From Pseudomonadota bacterium (GTDB taxonomy: Bacteria > Pseudomonadota > Alphaproteobacteria > Rhodobacterales > Rhodobacteraceae), in contig JAFEFU010000071.1 in the NCBI GenBank assembly GCA_018240425.1, positions 124,001 to 188,000 of the forward strand: DNA of 64,000 nucleotides. The letters are read 5' to 3'. This document shows, piece by piece, positions 26,432 through 33,226 of the stretch. Each line of letters opens with the position of its first letter. Positions within the stretch are counted from its first letter, which is position 1. A program made the translations under genes and the position numbers. The notes beneath the pieces are model-generated. The model did no database searches and was not told the origin of the DNA. It saw nothing but the letters and a program-made list of their open reading frames with translations.

Positions 26432-27309
26432 AGGGCCTGCCCCGGCGCCGTGAACACGCAGCCGTCAGTCACAAGCTCGGGCGGGGTCATGCACAGGCTG
26501 CGCGCCACCGCCCAGGCCGCCAGCACCTTGGGCACATAGTCGCGCGTCTCGGCGATCGGCGGAACGCCTCGGTTGTCCTTCACCGTGTTCTCTCCGGAAT
26601 TGTAGGCCGCCAGCACCATGACGGGATCGTGGTCGAACTCTTTCATCAGCCAGTCCAGGTAGGCCACCCCGCCGCGGATGTTCTGCATCGGATCGCGGCT
26701 GTCGGCGACGCCGAACCGGTCGGCGGTGGCCGGGATCAGCTGCATCAGCCCGACCGCGCCCGCGTGCGAAACCGCCTGGGGGTTGCCGGCGCTTTCGATG
26801 CTGATGACCGCGAGGACCAGCGCCGGCGACACGTCGGTTCCGACCGTCGCCTGCAATATTTCCGCACCGTGGGTCGCGGCGATATCCTGAAGCGCCTGCA
26901 TCCGGGGCGCGGCGACCGTGGCTCCGCCCGGCCCCTTGGTCAGGCTGTCGAGCGCCAGCGAGAAACGCCCGGCTGAATCGCCGAGGTTGGGCGAGACCAG
27001 CGACCAGTACCAGTCATAGGCACCCGGCTTCAGCGCCGGCAGGCCTGTGTCGGGGAGCGGCAGGGGCGCCGTCGGGGCCGAAGCGGCCTCGGCCTTCGGC
27101 ACCTCCGGCCAGGGCGGCATCGAGGCCAGCCGCGCCGCCTGCTCGGCCGGGTCGATCTGCACGAGGATGCGCTTTTGCGTTCCCGGCTTGGGGGCCGCGA
27201 TCCGCTTGAAGGTAAAGGGTTCCTCGCCGCCGGACGCAGGAACGCCCGCGGCCGGGACCGCGCCCAAAAGGGAAAGGGCGGTCACTGCCCAAAATGCCGC
27301 GCGTATCAT
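26428..27309 (-). CDS. lytic murein transglycosylase (SLT-type)
   Basis: A 293-residue secreted protein with an N-terminal signal sequence (MIRAAFWAVTALSLLG...). A linker of about 120 residues follows. The SLT domain shows ISIESAGNPQAVSHAGAVGLMQLIP, with the catalytic Glu in SIESAG, then IRGGVAYLDWLMKEFDHD and LAAYNSGENTV. It cleaves peptidoglycan glycan strands to anhydro-muropeptides. It is coupled to the HAD-UbiA gene by ATGA and divergent from the first pilin gene. Transglycosylases often open the wall for trans-envelope machines, so a link with the adjacent Tad pilus is possible. The start at 27309 is set by the signal peptide. Confidence 0.9.
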   Translation of the reverse strand: MIRAAFWAVTALSLLGAVPAAGVPASGGEEPFTFKRIAAPKPGTQKRILVQIDPAEQAARLASMPPWPEVPKAEAASAPTAPLPLPDTGLPALKPGAYDWYWSLVSPNLGDSAGRFSLALDSLTKGPGGATVAAPRMQALQDIAATHGAEILQATVGTDVSPALVLAVISIESAGNPQAVSHAGAVGLMQLIPATADRFGVADSRDPMQNIRGGVAYLDWLMKEFDHDPVMVLAAYNSGENTVKDNRGVPPIAETRDYVPKVLAAWAVARSLCMTPPELVTDGCVFTAPGQAL

Positions 27310-27617
27310 GTCCGCGCCTCTGAAACTGCCTCGGTTTTCTGTTCTTGGCCCCAGCCAAGCAAAATTCCGCCGCGAAACCAAATCCTTTCCACGCGGCCCC
27401 CCGGAAAAGCCCGCGCCGCCGCCTTTCGGCAACAGGCGCCGACAGCGCCGCCTCCGCGAGCCCTCCGCCAAAAGAATTAAAAATGTACGAAACGGGTCAA
27501 AATCGCGCCACGTTTGCAAGGCTAATTGGTCCCATGCCGCGATGGTGACGGCAGAGACGACGCCCACCAGCCAAGCGGGCACCGGGACGCAACCTTAGAC
27601 AGCAACGGAGACTGACC
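27310..27617. promoter_or_regulatory. divergent intergenic region between transglycosylase and first pilin gene
   Basis: 308 bases without a supported gene. The part from about 27470 to 27525 is A/T-richer and carries the pilin-leader element (27496-27522). Promoters for both directions must lie here; I cannot place a convincing -35/-10 pair. Confidence 0.5.
27496..27522 (+). promoter_or_regulatory. pilin-leader element 1
   Basis: GTCAAAATCGCGCCACGTTTGC then aaggc, aligned to the same position before each of the five pilin genes; 122 bases from element start to the flp ATG. Confidence 0.5.
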
Positions 27618-27812
27618 ATGAAATTCTTCAAGCTCTACAAGAAGTTCAATGACGAGGAAGACGGCGCCGTGACCGTGGACTGGGTCGTGCTGACCGCCGC
27701 CGTCGTCGGCCTGGGCGTTGCCGCGCTGGCCGCGGTCAAGGGCGGTGTCGGCAAGCTGTCGAGCACCATCAACAACTACCTGTCGAGCCAGACCATCGCC
27801 TCGACCTTCTGA
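27618..27812 (+). CDS. flp: Flp-family type IVb pilin (copy 1)
   Basis: A 64-residue prepilin: a short basic/acidic leader (residues 1-16, ending EEDG), predicted cleavage after G16, then the hydrophobic assembly helix AVTVDWVVLTAAVVGLG and a C-terminal STF. Positions 5 and 6 of the mature protein are Asp and Trp, where classical Flp pilins have Glu and Tyr. The product is the major Tad pilus subunit, processed by the CpaA peptidase encoded downstream. GGAGA lies before the ATG. The gene has its own leader element and terminator, so it can be transcribed alone. The protein is identical to copy 2. Confidence 0.93.
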   Translation: MKFFKLYKKFNDEEDGAVTVDWVVLTAAVVGLGVAALAAVKGGVGKLSSTINNYLSSQTIASTF

Positions 27813-27837
27813 TAGCCGATATTCCGCCGGGTATCCT

Positions 27838-27863
27838 GAGCCGCGCCCCCTGGGGCGCGGTTC
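27838..27863 (+). terminator. terminator of pilin copy 1
   Basis: Hairpin CCGCGCCCC/GGGGCGCGG followed by TTCTGCCTTTT, 25 bases after the stop. Confidence 0.75.
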
Positions 27864-27993
27864 TGCCTTTTCTGCGGGCGCAGGTTCCGGCCAGTCACCC
27901 GGGTGCGGACTCCCCCGGCCGCCGGGCGTCCAGGGAGCCGGAAACGCGTTGTTTCGCACTTTTGCCATTTCGCACGAACTCGGTCGCCTGGCC

Positions 27994-28020
27994 GCCCAAG
28001 TTGGGTCACGATTCGCCGGC
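27994..28020 (+). promoter_or_regulatory. pilin-leader element 2
   Basis: GCCCAAGTTGGGTCACG then attcgccggc; contains the palindrome CCCAAgTTGGG. 110 bases from element start to the flp ATG. Confidence 0.5.
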
Positions 28021-28103
28021 AAGTTCACCCCATGCCGCGACGGACAGCGCAGACCGCCTTCCGGTACCGGCGATTGGTGCATACGAAACAAAGGAATCTG
28101 ATC

Positions 28104-28298
28104 ATGAAATTCTTCAAGCTCTACAAGAAGTTCAATGACGAGGAAGACGGCGCCGTGACCGTGGACTGGGTCGTGCTGACCGCCGCCGTCGTCGGCCTGG
28201 GCGTCGCGGCGCTGGCCGCCGTCAAGGGCGGTGTCGGCAAGCTGTCGAGCACCATCAACAACTACCTGTCCAGCCAGACCATCGCCTCGACCTTCTGA
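28104..28298 (+). CDS. flp: Flp-family type IVb pilin (copy 2)
   Basis: This 64-residue prepilin is identical in protein to copy 1, with only a few silent changes in the DNA, so the duplication is recent or kept uniform by gene conversion. It has the same cleavage site after G16 and the same D5/W6 variant. AAAGGAA precedes the ATG. The frame is open further upstream, but the leader length of the other copies fixes the start at 28104. It has an independent leader element and terminator. Confidence 0.93.
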   Translation: MKFFKLYKKFNDEEDGAVTVDWVVLTAAVVGLGVAALAAVKGGVGKLSSTINNYLSSQTIASTF

Positions 28299-28322
28299 TC
28301 CGGCCCGGACATTCCGACCCAG

Positions 28323-28344
28323 AACCGCGCCTTCGGGCGCGGTT
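28323..28344 (+). terminator. terminator of pilin copy 2
   Basis: Hairpin AACCGCGCC/GGCGCGGTT followed directly by TTCTTTT, a canonical Rho-independent terminator 25 bases after the stop. Confidence 0.85.
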
Positions 28345-28458
28345 TTCTTTTGCCCGCTTACGGGGCCGCAAGCCGCCGCGAACCGGCCCGACCGGCCGGA
28401 AAGTGTAAACGGATTGTTCACGAACCGGCAGCAGATGTACCGAAAATGACTATGCGCT

Positions 28459-28485
28459 GCCCAACTTGGGTCACGTTTGACCGGC
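28459..28485 (+). promoter_or_regulatory. pilin-leader element 3
   Basis: GCCCAACTTGGGTCACGTTTG then accggc; contains the palindrome CCCAAcTTGGG. 121 bases from element start to the flp ATG. Confidence 0.5.
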
Positions 28486-28579
28486 AAAACAGTCCCATGC
28501 CGCGACGGTGACGGCAAAGACGGCGCCCACCGACGAAACGGGCAACCAGGTGCAACATTAGCAAAGGACGGAGACAGAC

Positions 28580-28774
28580 ATGAAGTTCTTCAAACTCTAC
28601 AAGAAATTCAATGATGAAGAAGACGGCGCCGTGACCGTGGACTGGGTCGTGCTGACCGCCGCCGTCGTCGGCCTCGGCGTTGCCGCGCTGGCCGCGGTTC
28701 GCGGTGGCGTCGGCAAGCTGTCGAGCACCATCAACAACTACCTGTCGAGCCAGACCATCGCCTCGACCTTCTGA
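28580..28774 (+). CDS. flp: Flp-family type IVb pilin (copy 3)
   Basis: A 64-residue prepilin differing from copies 1 and 2 by one residue (Lys to Arg in AAVRGGVG). It has the same predicted cleavage after G16 and the same C-terminal STF. The leader DNA from about 28494 resembles that of copy 1 (CCCATGCCGCGA...GGTGACGGC), showing that the duplication included the upstream region. GGAGA precedes the ATG. Confidence 0.93.
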   Translation: MKFFKLYKKFNDEEDGAVTVDWVVLTAAVVGLGVAALAAVRGGVGKLSSTINNYLSSQTIASTF

Positions 28775-28799
28775 TAGCCCGCCTTCCGCCGGGTATCCC

Positions 28800-28826
28800 G
28801 AACCGCGCCCCCAAGGGGCGCGGTTC
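28800..28826 (+). terminator. terminator of pilin copy 3
   Basis: A 12-bp perfect stem, GAACCGCGCCCC/GGGGCGCGGTTC, with loop CAA, followed by TGCTTTT. Confidence 0.85.
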
Positions 28827-28862
28827 TGCTTTTCGGGCGGCTTTGCGCCCACCGGCCCCGCC

Positions 28863-28889
28863 GCCCAACTTCTGCCTTATTTTTGCCAC
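28863..28889 (+). promoter_or_regulatory. pilin-leader element 4
   Basis: GCCCAACTTCTGCCTTATTT then ttgccac, the most diverged copy. 123 bases from element start to the flp ATG. Confidence 0.35.
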
Positions 28890-28985
28890 CTGAAGCGCGC
28901 AGATTTTTCCCACAGCCGATTGAGCGAAACCATTGACCTTCTGCCCCGGCAGTTTTTCAGCCCCTCGACACACAGGATGCCAACC

Positions 28986-29180
28986 ATGAAACATTTCAAG
29001 CGACTCAGGACTTTCCGATCCGAGGAAGACGGCGCCGTGACCGTGGACTGGGTGGTGCTGACCGCCGCCGTCGTCGGCCTGGGCGTTGCCGCCCTCGGTG
29101 CGATCAAGGGCGGGGTCGGCAGCCTCTCGTCCCTCATCAACAACTACCTCTCGAGCCAGACGATCTCGTCGACCTTCTGA
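28986..29180 (+). CDS. flp: Flp-family type IVb pilin (copy 4, diverged)
   Basis: A 64-residue prepilin with a different, more basic leader (MKHFKRLRTFRSEEDG) but the same helix AVTVDWVVLTAAVVGLG. Its C-terminal half differs (GAIKGGVGSLSSLINNY...ISSTF). Cleavage is predicted after G16. The divergence confined to the leader and tail suggests either an older duplicate or a distinct minor subunit. The start at 28986 is fixed by alignment with the other copies. Confidence 0.9.
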   Translation: MKHFKRLRTFRSEEDGAVTVDWVVLTAAVVGLGVAALGAIKGGVGSLSSLINNYLSSQTISSTF

Positions 29181-29203
29181 TCCCCCGCAGCTCATGCCGG
29201 ACG

Positions 29204-29226
29204 GGCCGCGCCATCCGGGCGCGGCC
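29204..29226 (+). terminator. terminator of pilin copy 4
   Basis: Hairpin GGCCGCGCC/GGCGCGGCC, loop ATCCG, followed by TCTTTGTTT. Confidence 0.75.
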
Positions 29227-29296
29227 TCTTTGTTTCCCCCAGGCGGATTCACTGTTCAGCCGCATCCCGGCCAGGGTCGAAAATTGTCAAGTCACT

Positions 29297-29323
29297 GCCC
29301 AAATCGCGCCATCTTGCAAGGGC
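29297..29323 (+). promoter_or_regulatory. pilin-leader element 5
   Basis: GCCCAAATCGCGCCATCTTGC then aagggc; closest to element 1. 84 bases from element start to the flp ATG. Confidence 0.5.
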
Positions 29324-29380
29324 TTACTGCGGACAGGACATTCAGACCTGCCACTTGCATCTTCGGGACAAGGCAAAGAC

Positions 29381-29578
29381 ATGATGAATTTCGCAAAAAG
29401 AGTTCGGGCTTTCCGCCGCGCCGAGGATGGTGCGGTCACTGTCGACTGGGTGGTCCTGACCGCCAGCGTGATCGGGCTGGTCCTGATCGCGATGCAGGGC
29501 CTGCGCGGCAACATGACCTCGGTCGGCCAGAAGGCCGGCGACTTCCTCAGCAGCAACACGATCAACACCAGCTTCTGA
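29381..29578 (+). CDS. flp: Flp-family pilin-like protein (copy 5, most diverged)
   Basis: A 65-residue prepilin with leader MMNFAKRVRAFRRAEDG, the conserved AVTVDWVVLTA, and then a different helix and tail (SVIGLVLIAMQGLRGN...INTSF). It keeps the D5/W6 variant and the processing glycine. It lacks the GGVG segment shared by copies 1-4, so it may be a minor pilin with another role. ATGs at 29381 and 29384 are both possible. It is the last pilin before cpaB and is followed by a long perfect hairpin. Confidence 0.88.
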   Translation: MMNFAKRVRAFRRAEDGAVTVDWVVLTASVIGLVLIAMQGLRGNMTSVGQKAGDFLSSNTINTSF

Positions 29579-29613
29579 CCTGCGGCGCCCCCTTTCGGGC
29601 TCTGCCGCGATCC

Positions 29614-29648
29614 ACAGCGCCGGACAGGCCCGCCCTGTCCGGCGCTGT
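29614..29648 (+). terminator. 15-bp perfect hairpin between pilin copy 5 and cpaB
   Basis: ACAGCGCCGGACAGG and CCTGTCCGGCGCTGT form a 15-bp perfect stem with loop CCCGC, 35 bases after the pilin stop. There is no strong T tract. It could terminate most pilin transcripts, or stabilise the 3' end of the pilin mRNA while allowing some read-through into the assembly genes. Confidence 0.65.
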
Positions 29649-29809
29649 CGTTGTGCCCCGGGGAAGTGTTTCCCCAACGTGCAATATTCCATCAGCTTTG
29701 CCCGCTTTGAACACGGTTTTGCCTTGATCTTCGCGAATAGTCCGGCTTGTGCTTTGCAGCGGCCCGCAGCGGCCGCCCCCGCGGGGCGTGATCGGAAAGG
29801 GACGCGAGA

Positions 29810-30682
29810 ATGCGTATGGTTTTCGGACTGGTTCTGGTGGTCGGGCTGGCCCTGGCGGGCTTTGCCGTCTACATGGCCCAGAATTACATGGCAGACATTC
29901 AGGCGCAGCGCGACCAGCTCCTGGCCGCCCAGGCCAAGGCCCCGCAGCTCGTCGATGTGGTCGTCGCCAAGAAGGCGCTGAAGTACGGCGACAAGTTCAC
30001 CCGCGGCGATCTCGACATCGTCAAGTGGCAGGCCGACAAGGTGCCCGAAGGCGCCTTTCACCAGATGGTCGCGGCCCAGGGCGGCGATCCGGCCAATCCG
30101 CCGGTCTTCTTCGAGGGAGAGACCCGCCCGCGCGCCGTCCTGCGCAGCGTCGAGGTGTTCGAGCCGATCCTCGCCAAGAAGATCACCGATCCCGGCGTCG
30201 ATGCCGGCATCAATGCCAACCTGACGCCGGGGATGCGGGCGCTGGCGATCAACGTCGATGTCTCGACCGGGGTCTCGGGCTTCCTGCGGCCCGGCGACAA
30301 GGTGGATGTCTATTGGAGCGGCAACGCCAACGGCCGCGACGTGACCAAGCTGATCCAGGCCTCGGTCCGGCTGATCGCCATCGACCAGAGCGCCGACGCC
30401 GACCGCACCGACGCCACCCAGATCGCCCGCACCGTCACCGTCGAGGCAACGTCCGAGCAGGTCGCGGCGCTGGCGCTGGCCCAGTCGTCGGGGCGCCTGA
30501 CGCTGGCGCTGGTCGGCGCGGGCGACACCGCCAAGACCGGCTCGGTCGAGATCGACCGCAACACGCTTCTGGGCATCGCCGACGCGCCGGCGCCGGTCGA
30601 GGCCGCCGCACCCAAGGTCTGCACCATCAAGACCAACAAGGGCGGCGAGACCGTCGAGACCCAGATCCCCTGCACCAACTGA
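29810..30682 (+). CDS. cpaB: Tad pilus assembly protein CpaB (RcpC)
   Basis: A 290-residue protein with an N-terminal TM anchor (about residues 4-24). A SAF-type domain starts at VDVVVAKKALKYGDKFTRGDL, and the CpaB domain has RALAINVDVSTGVSGFLRPGDKVDVYWSG. CpaB sits in the periplasm and is thought to interact with the CpaC secretin during pore assembly. It is the first gene of the assembly block. AAGGGA lies a little upstream of the ATG. Confidence 0.93.
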   Translation: MRMVFGLVLVVGLALAGFAVYMAQNYMADIQAQRDQLLAAQAKAPQLVDVVVAKKALKYGDKFTRGDLDIVKWQADKVPEGAFHQMVAAQGGDPANPPVFFEGETRPRAVLRSVEVFEPILAKKITDPGVDAGINANLTPGMRALAINVDVSTGVSGFLRPGDKVDVYWSGNANGRDVTKLIQASVRLIAIDQSADADRTDATQIARTVTVEATSEQVAALALAQSSGRLTLALVGAGDTAKTGSVEIDRNTLLGIADAPAPVEAAAPKVCTIKTNKGGETVETQIPCTN

Positions 30683-30687
30683 CCACT

Positions 30688-30717
30688 TTCGCGCCTCGCC
30701 GCGTTGCGGCGGGGCGC
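30688..30717 (+). terminator. hairpin between cpaB and cpaC
   Basis: GCGCCtCGCCGC and GCGGCGgGGCGC can pair around GTT a few bases after the cpaB stop, without a T tract. It is probably an attenuating or RNA-stabilising structure and not a full terminator. Confidence 0.4.
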
Positions 30718-30894
30718 ACCCGATCTGGTGGTCGGACCGCGCCGCGGCAACTACTAATCCCCAGTGTTGCGGCGAACCCACATAAGAGTCGGCCAGCAAC
30801 CATCTGATTCTTGCAAAAAAACCACCACTCGCGCATTCTTGCGCAAATATGGGCGAAAAGACCCGTCACAACGTGATCCGAGAGGCAGGTCACA

Positions 30895-32301
30895 ATGAAC
30901 ACCGTAAAGATTCTCGCAGCCGGTCTGATTGGCGTGCAGGTCGCCTTCGCGGCACTGCCGGTTCAGGCCGAAACGCTGAAGGTCGTGCAGGGCTCGGCAA
31001 CCAACGTCCTCGCCGTGCCGATGAACCGGGCGGTGGTCGTGCAGAGCGACCAGCCCTTCGCCGAGCTTTCGATCGCAAACCCCGGCATCGCCGACATCTC
31101 GACCCTGTCGGACAAGTCGATCTACGTGCTGGGCAAGGCGCCGGGGCGCACGACGCTGACGCTTCTCGGCCCCGAGGGCAAGCTCATCACCAACGTCGAT
31201 GTGCAGGTCAGCCTTGATGTCGCCGAATTCAAGGAGCGGCTGAAGGAGATCCTGCCCAACGAGAACATCGAGGTCCGCTCGGCCAACGACGGGATCGTCC
31301 TGTCGGGCACCGTGTCGTCGATCGTGTCGCTCGACAAGGCACTGGATCTCGCCAACCGCTATGCGCCGCAGAAAGTGTCGAACCTGATGGGCGTCGGCGG
31401 GGTGCAGCAGGTCATGCTGCAGGTCCGCTTCGCCGAGATGCAGCGCTCGGTAACGAAAAGCCTGAGCGCCAGCCTTGGCGTCCACACCACCGGCACCGGC
31501 GGCACCAACGTCGAGGGCCTCTCGGGCTCGAACGCGAACGGCGCGGTCAGCGTCGGGACCGGCGGCGGCTTCGCCACTCAGAAGACCGGCGCGCTCGGCC
31601 TTGGCTTCACGATGGGCAACGTCCAGCTGGGCGTCCTCCTCGAAGCCCTGGAAAGCAAGGGCCTCGTGCGCACTCTGGCCGAACCGAACCTGACCGCGCT
31701 GTCGGGGCAGGAGGCGAAATTCCTGGCCGGGGGCGAATATCCGATCCCGGTGGCTTCGGGCAACAACAACAACTCGATCACCATCCAGTACAAGCCCTTC
31801 GGCGTCGAGCTTGCCTTCACCCCCCGAGTGGTGGACGGCAACATCATCAACCTCGAGATGAACGCCGCGGTCTCGGCCATCGACTCGACGATCACCATTC
31901 AGAACGGCGGCTTCGCAGTGAACGCCTTCAAGCGCCGCGAAACCTCGACGACCGTGGAAATGCGCGACGGCGAAAGCTTTGCCGTCGCCGGCCTTCTCCA
32001 GGACGACTTCCGCGACCTGAACGGACAGGTGCCGTGGCTGGGCGACATCCCGATCCTCGGCTCGCTGTTCCGCAGCGCCGAATATCAGCGCAACCAGTCC
32101 GAACTGGTGATCCTCATCACCCCCCACCTCGTGTCGCCGACCCGCGGCGAGGCCTTCGCCCTGCCGACCGACCGGGTCCGCCCGCCGTCCGAGGCGCAGC
32201 TGTTCCTGTTCGGCAAGACCGGCGCGACCGGCGGCAAGGGCGCGGCAGGTGAAGTGGCCAAGCAGGACTATACCAGCCCCTACGGCTATGTGATGGAGTG
32301 A
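30895..32301 (+). CDS. cpaC: Tad secretin CpaC (RcpA)
   Basis: A 468-residue outer-membrane secretin. A signal peptide ends near VQAE (residues 1-24), followed by the N-terminal pilus-secretin domain, then a BON-like domain (EFKERLKEILPNENIEVRSANDG...LSGTVSS). The C-terminal secretin domain has VMLQVRFAEMQRS, LGVLLEALESKGLVRTLAEPNL, FLAGGEYPIPV and PWLGDIPILGSLFRS. It forms the pore through which the Flp pilus leaves the cell. The OmpA lipoprotein gene follows after four bases. Confidence 0.96.
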   Translation: MNTVKILAAGLIGVQVAFAALPVQAETLKVVQGSATNVLAVPMNRAVVVQSDQPFAELSIANPGIADISTLSDKSIYVLGKAPGRTTLTLLGPEGKLITNVDVQVSLDVAEFKERLKEILPNENIEVRSANDGIVLSGTVSSIVSLDKALDLANRYAPQKVSNLMGVGGVQQVMLQVRFAEMQRSVTKSLSASLGVHTTGTGGTNVEGLSGSNANGAVSVGTGGGFATQKTGALGLGFTMGNVQLGVLLEALESKGLVRTLAEPNLTALSGQEAKFLAGGEYPIPVASGNNNNSITIQYKPFGVELAFTPRVVDGNIINLEMNAAVSAIDSTITIQNGGFAVNAFKRRETSTTVEMRDGESFAVAGLLQDDFRDLNGQVPWLGDIPILGSLFRSAEYQRNQSELVILITPHLVSPTRGEAFALPTDRVRPPSEAQLFLFGKTGATGGKGAAGEVAKQDYTSPYGYVME

Positions 32302-32305
32302 CGGG

Positions 32306-32977
32306 ATGAAACCGCAGATCAGACTCGTCCTTCTGTCGGCATCGCTGGTGGCGTTGTCGGCCTGCTCGAAGGAAACCAACTTCGCGCGCGCCTTCTACTC
32401 CGAGGCCGGAAGCGAGATCGAGACCGCCGACTTCGGCAAGTCGACCTCCTACAACCTCGCGGTCCAGAAGGGCGAGCGCGACTATGCCATCGACCTGACC
32501 CGCCGCTTCGGCGCCGACGTGCCGGCCACGGTGCATTTCGCCTTCAACAGCTATGCGCTGGAACCCGAGACCCGGCAGGCGCTGATGCAGCAGGCCAACT
32601 GGATCCGCCAGTTCCCCGAAGTCCGCTTCCGCGTCTATGGCCATACCGACCTCGTCGGTTCGGAGGCCTACAACAAGCGGCTGGGCCTGCGCCGCGCCCA
32701 GGCGGTGGTGAACTTCCTGGTCAGCCAGGGCGTCAGCCGCTCGCGGCTCGAGGCGGTGGCCTCGTTCGGCAAGACCCAGCCCCTCGTCTTCGTCCAGGGG
32801 CCCGAGCGCAAGAACCGCCGCACCGTCACCGAGGTCTCGGGCTTCGTCCGCTCGAGCAACCTCGTCCTGAACGGCAAGTATGCCGAGATCATCATGCGCG
32901 AATACACGACCAGCGCGCCGCTGCCCAAGCCTGGCCAGCAGCCCGTGACCTCGGGCGGCACCGCCAGCGGCACCTGA
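32306..32977 (+). CDS. OmpA-domain lipoprotein of the Tad locus
   Basis: A 223-residue lipoprotein with a type II signal peptide ending in LSAC (lipidated C20). It has a C-terminal OmpA/MotB peptidoglycan-binding domain (VHFAFNSYALEPETRQAL, VYGHTDLVGSEAYNKRLGLRRAQAVVNFLVSQG). It occupies the position where many Tad loci have cpaD/rcpB and may anchor the secretin to the wall. A strong terminator follows, ending the cpaB-cpaC-ompA unit. Confidence 0.88.
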   Translation: MKPQIRLVLLSASLVALSACSKETNFARAFYSEAGSEIETADFGKSTSYNLAVQKGERDYAIDLTRRFGADVPATVHFAFNSYALEPETRQALMQQANWIRQFPEVRFRVYGHTDLVGSEAYNKRLGLRRAQAVVNFLVSQGVSRSRLEAVASFGKTQPLVFVQGPERKNRRTVTEVSGFVRSSNLVLNGKYAEIIMREYTTSAPLPKPGQQPVTSGGTASGT

Positions 32978-33007
32978 CCGGCGCCCTCACAGGATTGTTT
33001 CTTGCCG

Positions 33008-33045
33008 CCGGCGGCCTTTGGCAACAAAGGCCGCCGGTGCCTTTT
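33008..33045 (+). terminator. terminator after the OmpA lipoprotein gene
   Basis: A 13-bp perfect stem (CCGGCGGCCTTTG/CAAAGGCCGCCGG) with loop GCAA, followed by TGCCTTTT. It is a strong Rho-independent terminator. The following 180 bases up to cpaE contain an A/T-richer stretch and presumably a second promoter. Confidence 0.88.
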
Positions 33046-33226
33046 GATCGTCCAAACAAATCGCACAATTTCGATCTTTTGGCCGCATTCTCGCCCAGTT
33101 TGTCAGGGAATTTCGAAACTGGAAAGTAAGGCCCGGACGCTTTCGTCGCGGCCGGTTGGTTGATGTGTTTTGGGGGTGGGCAAGGCCCGCCTGCTCGCCG
33201 GGGGTATCCCGCGTGGAAAAGGACGT

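Noticed and set aside
27496-27522. Pilin-leader element as a sigma-54 promoter
   Set aside because: The required GG and GC dinucleotides with ten-base spacing (TGGCAC-N5-TTGC) are not present in any copy.
27496-29323. Regularly spaced repeats in the pilin region as a CRISPR array
   Set aside because: Repeats are about 400-500 bases apart and contain coding genes; there is no repeat-spacer pattern and no cas gene.
30754-32379. Long minus-strand open frame opposite cpaC
   Set aside because: It is antisense to the secretin gene, with low-complexity Asp/Gly/Arg/His composition and no family match.
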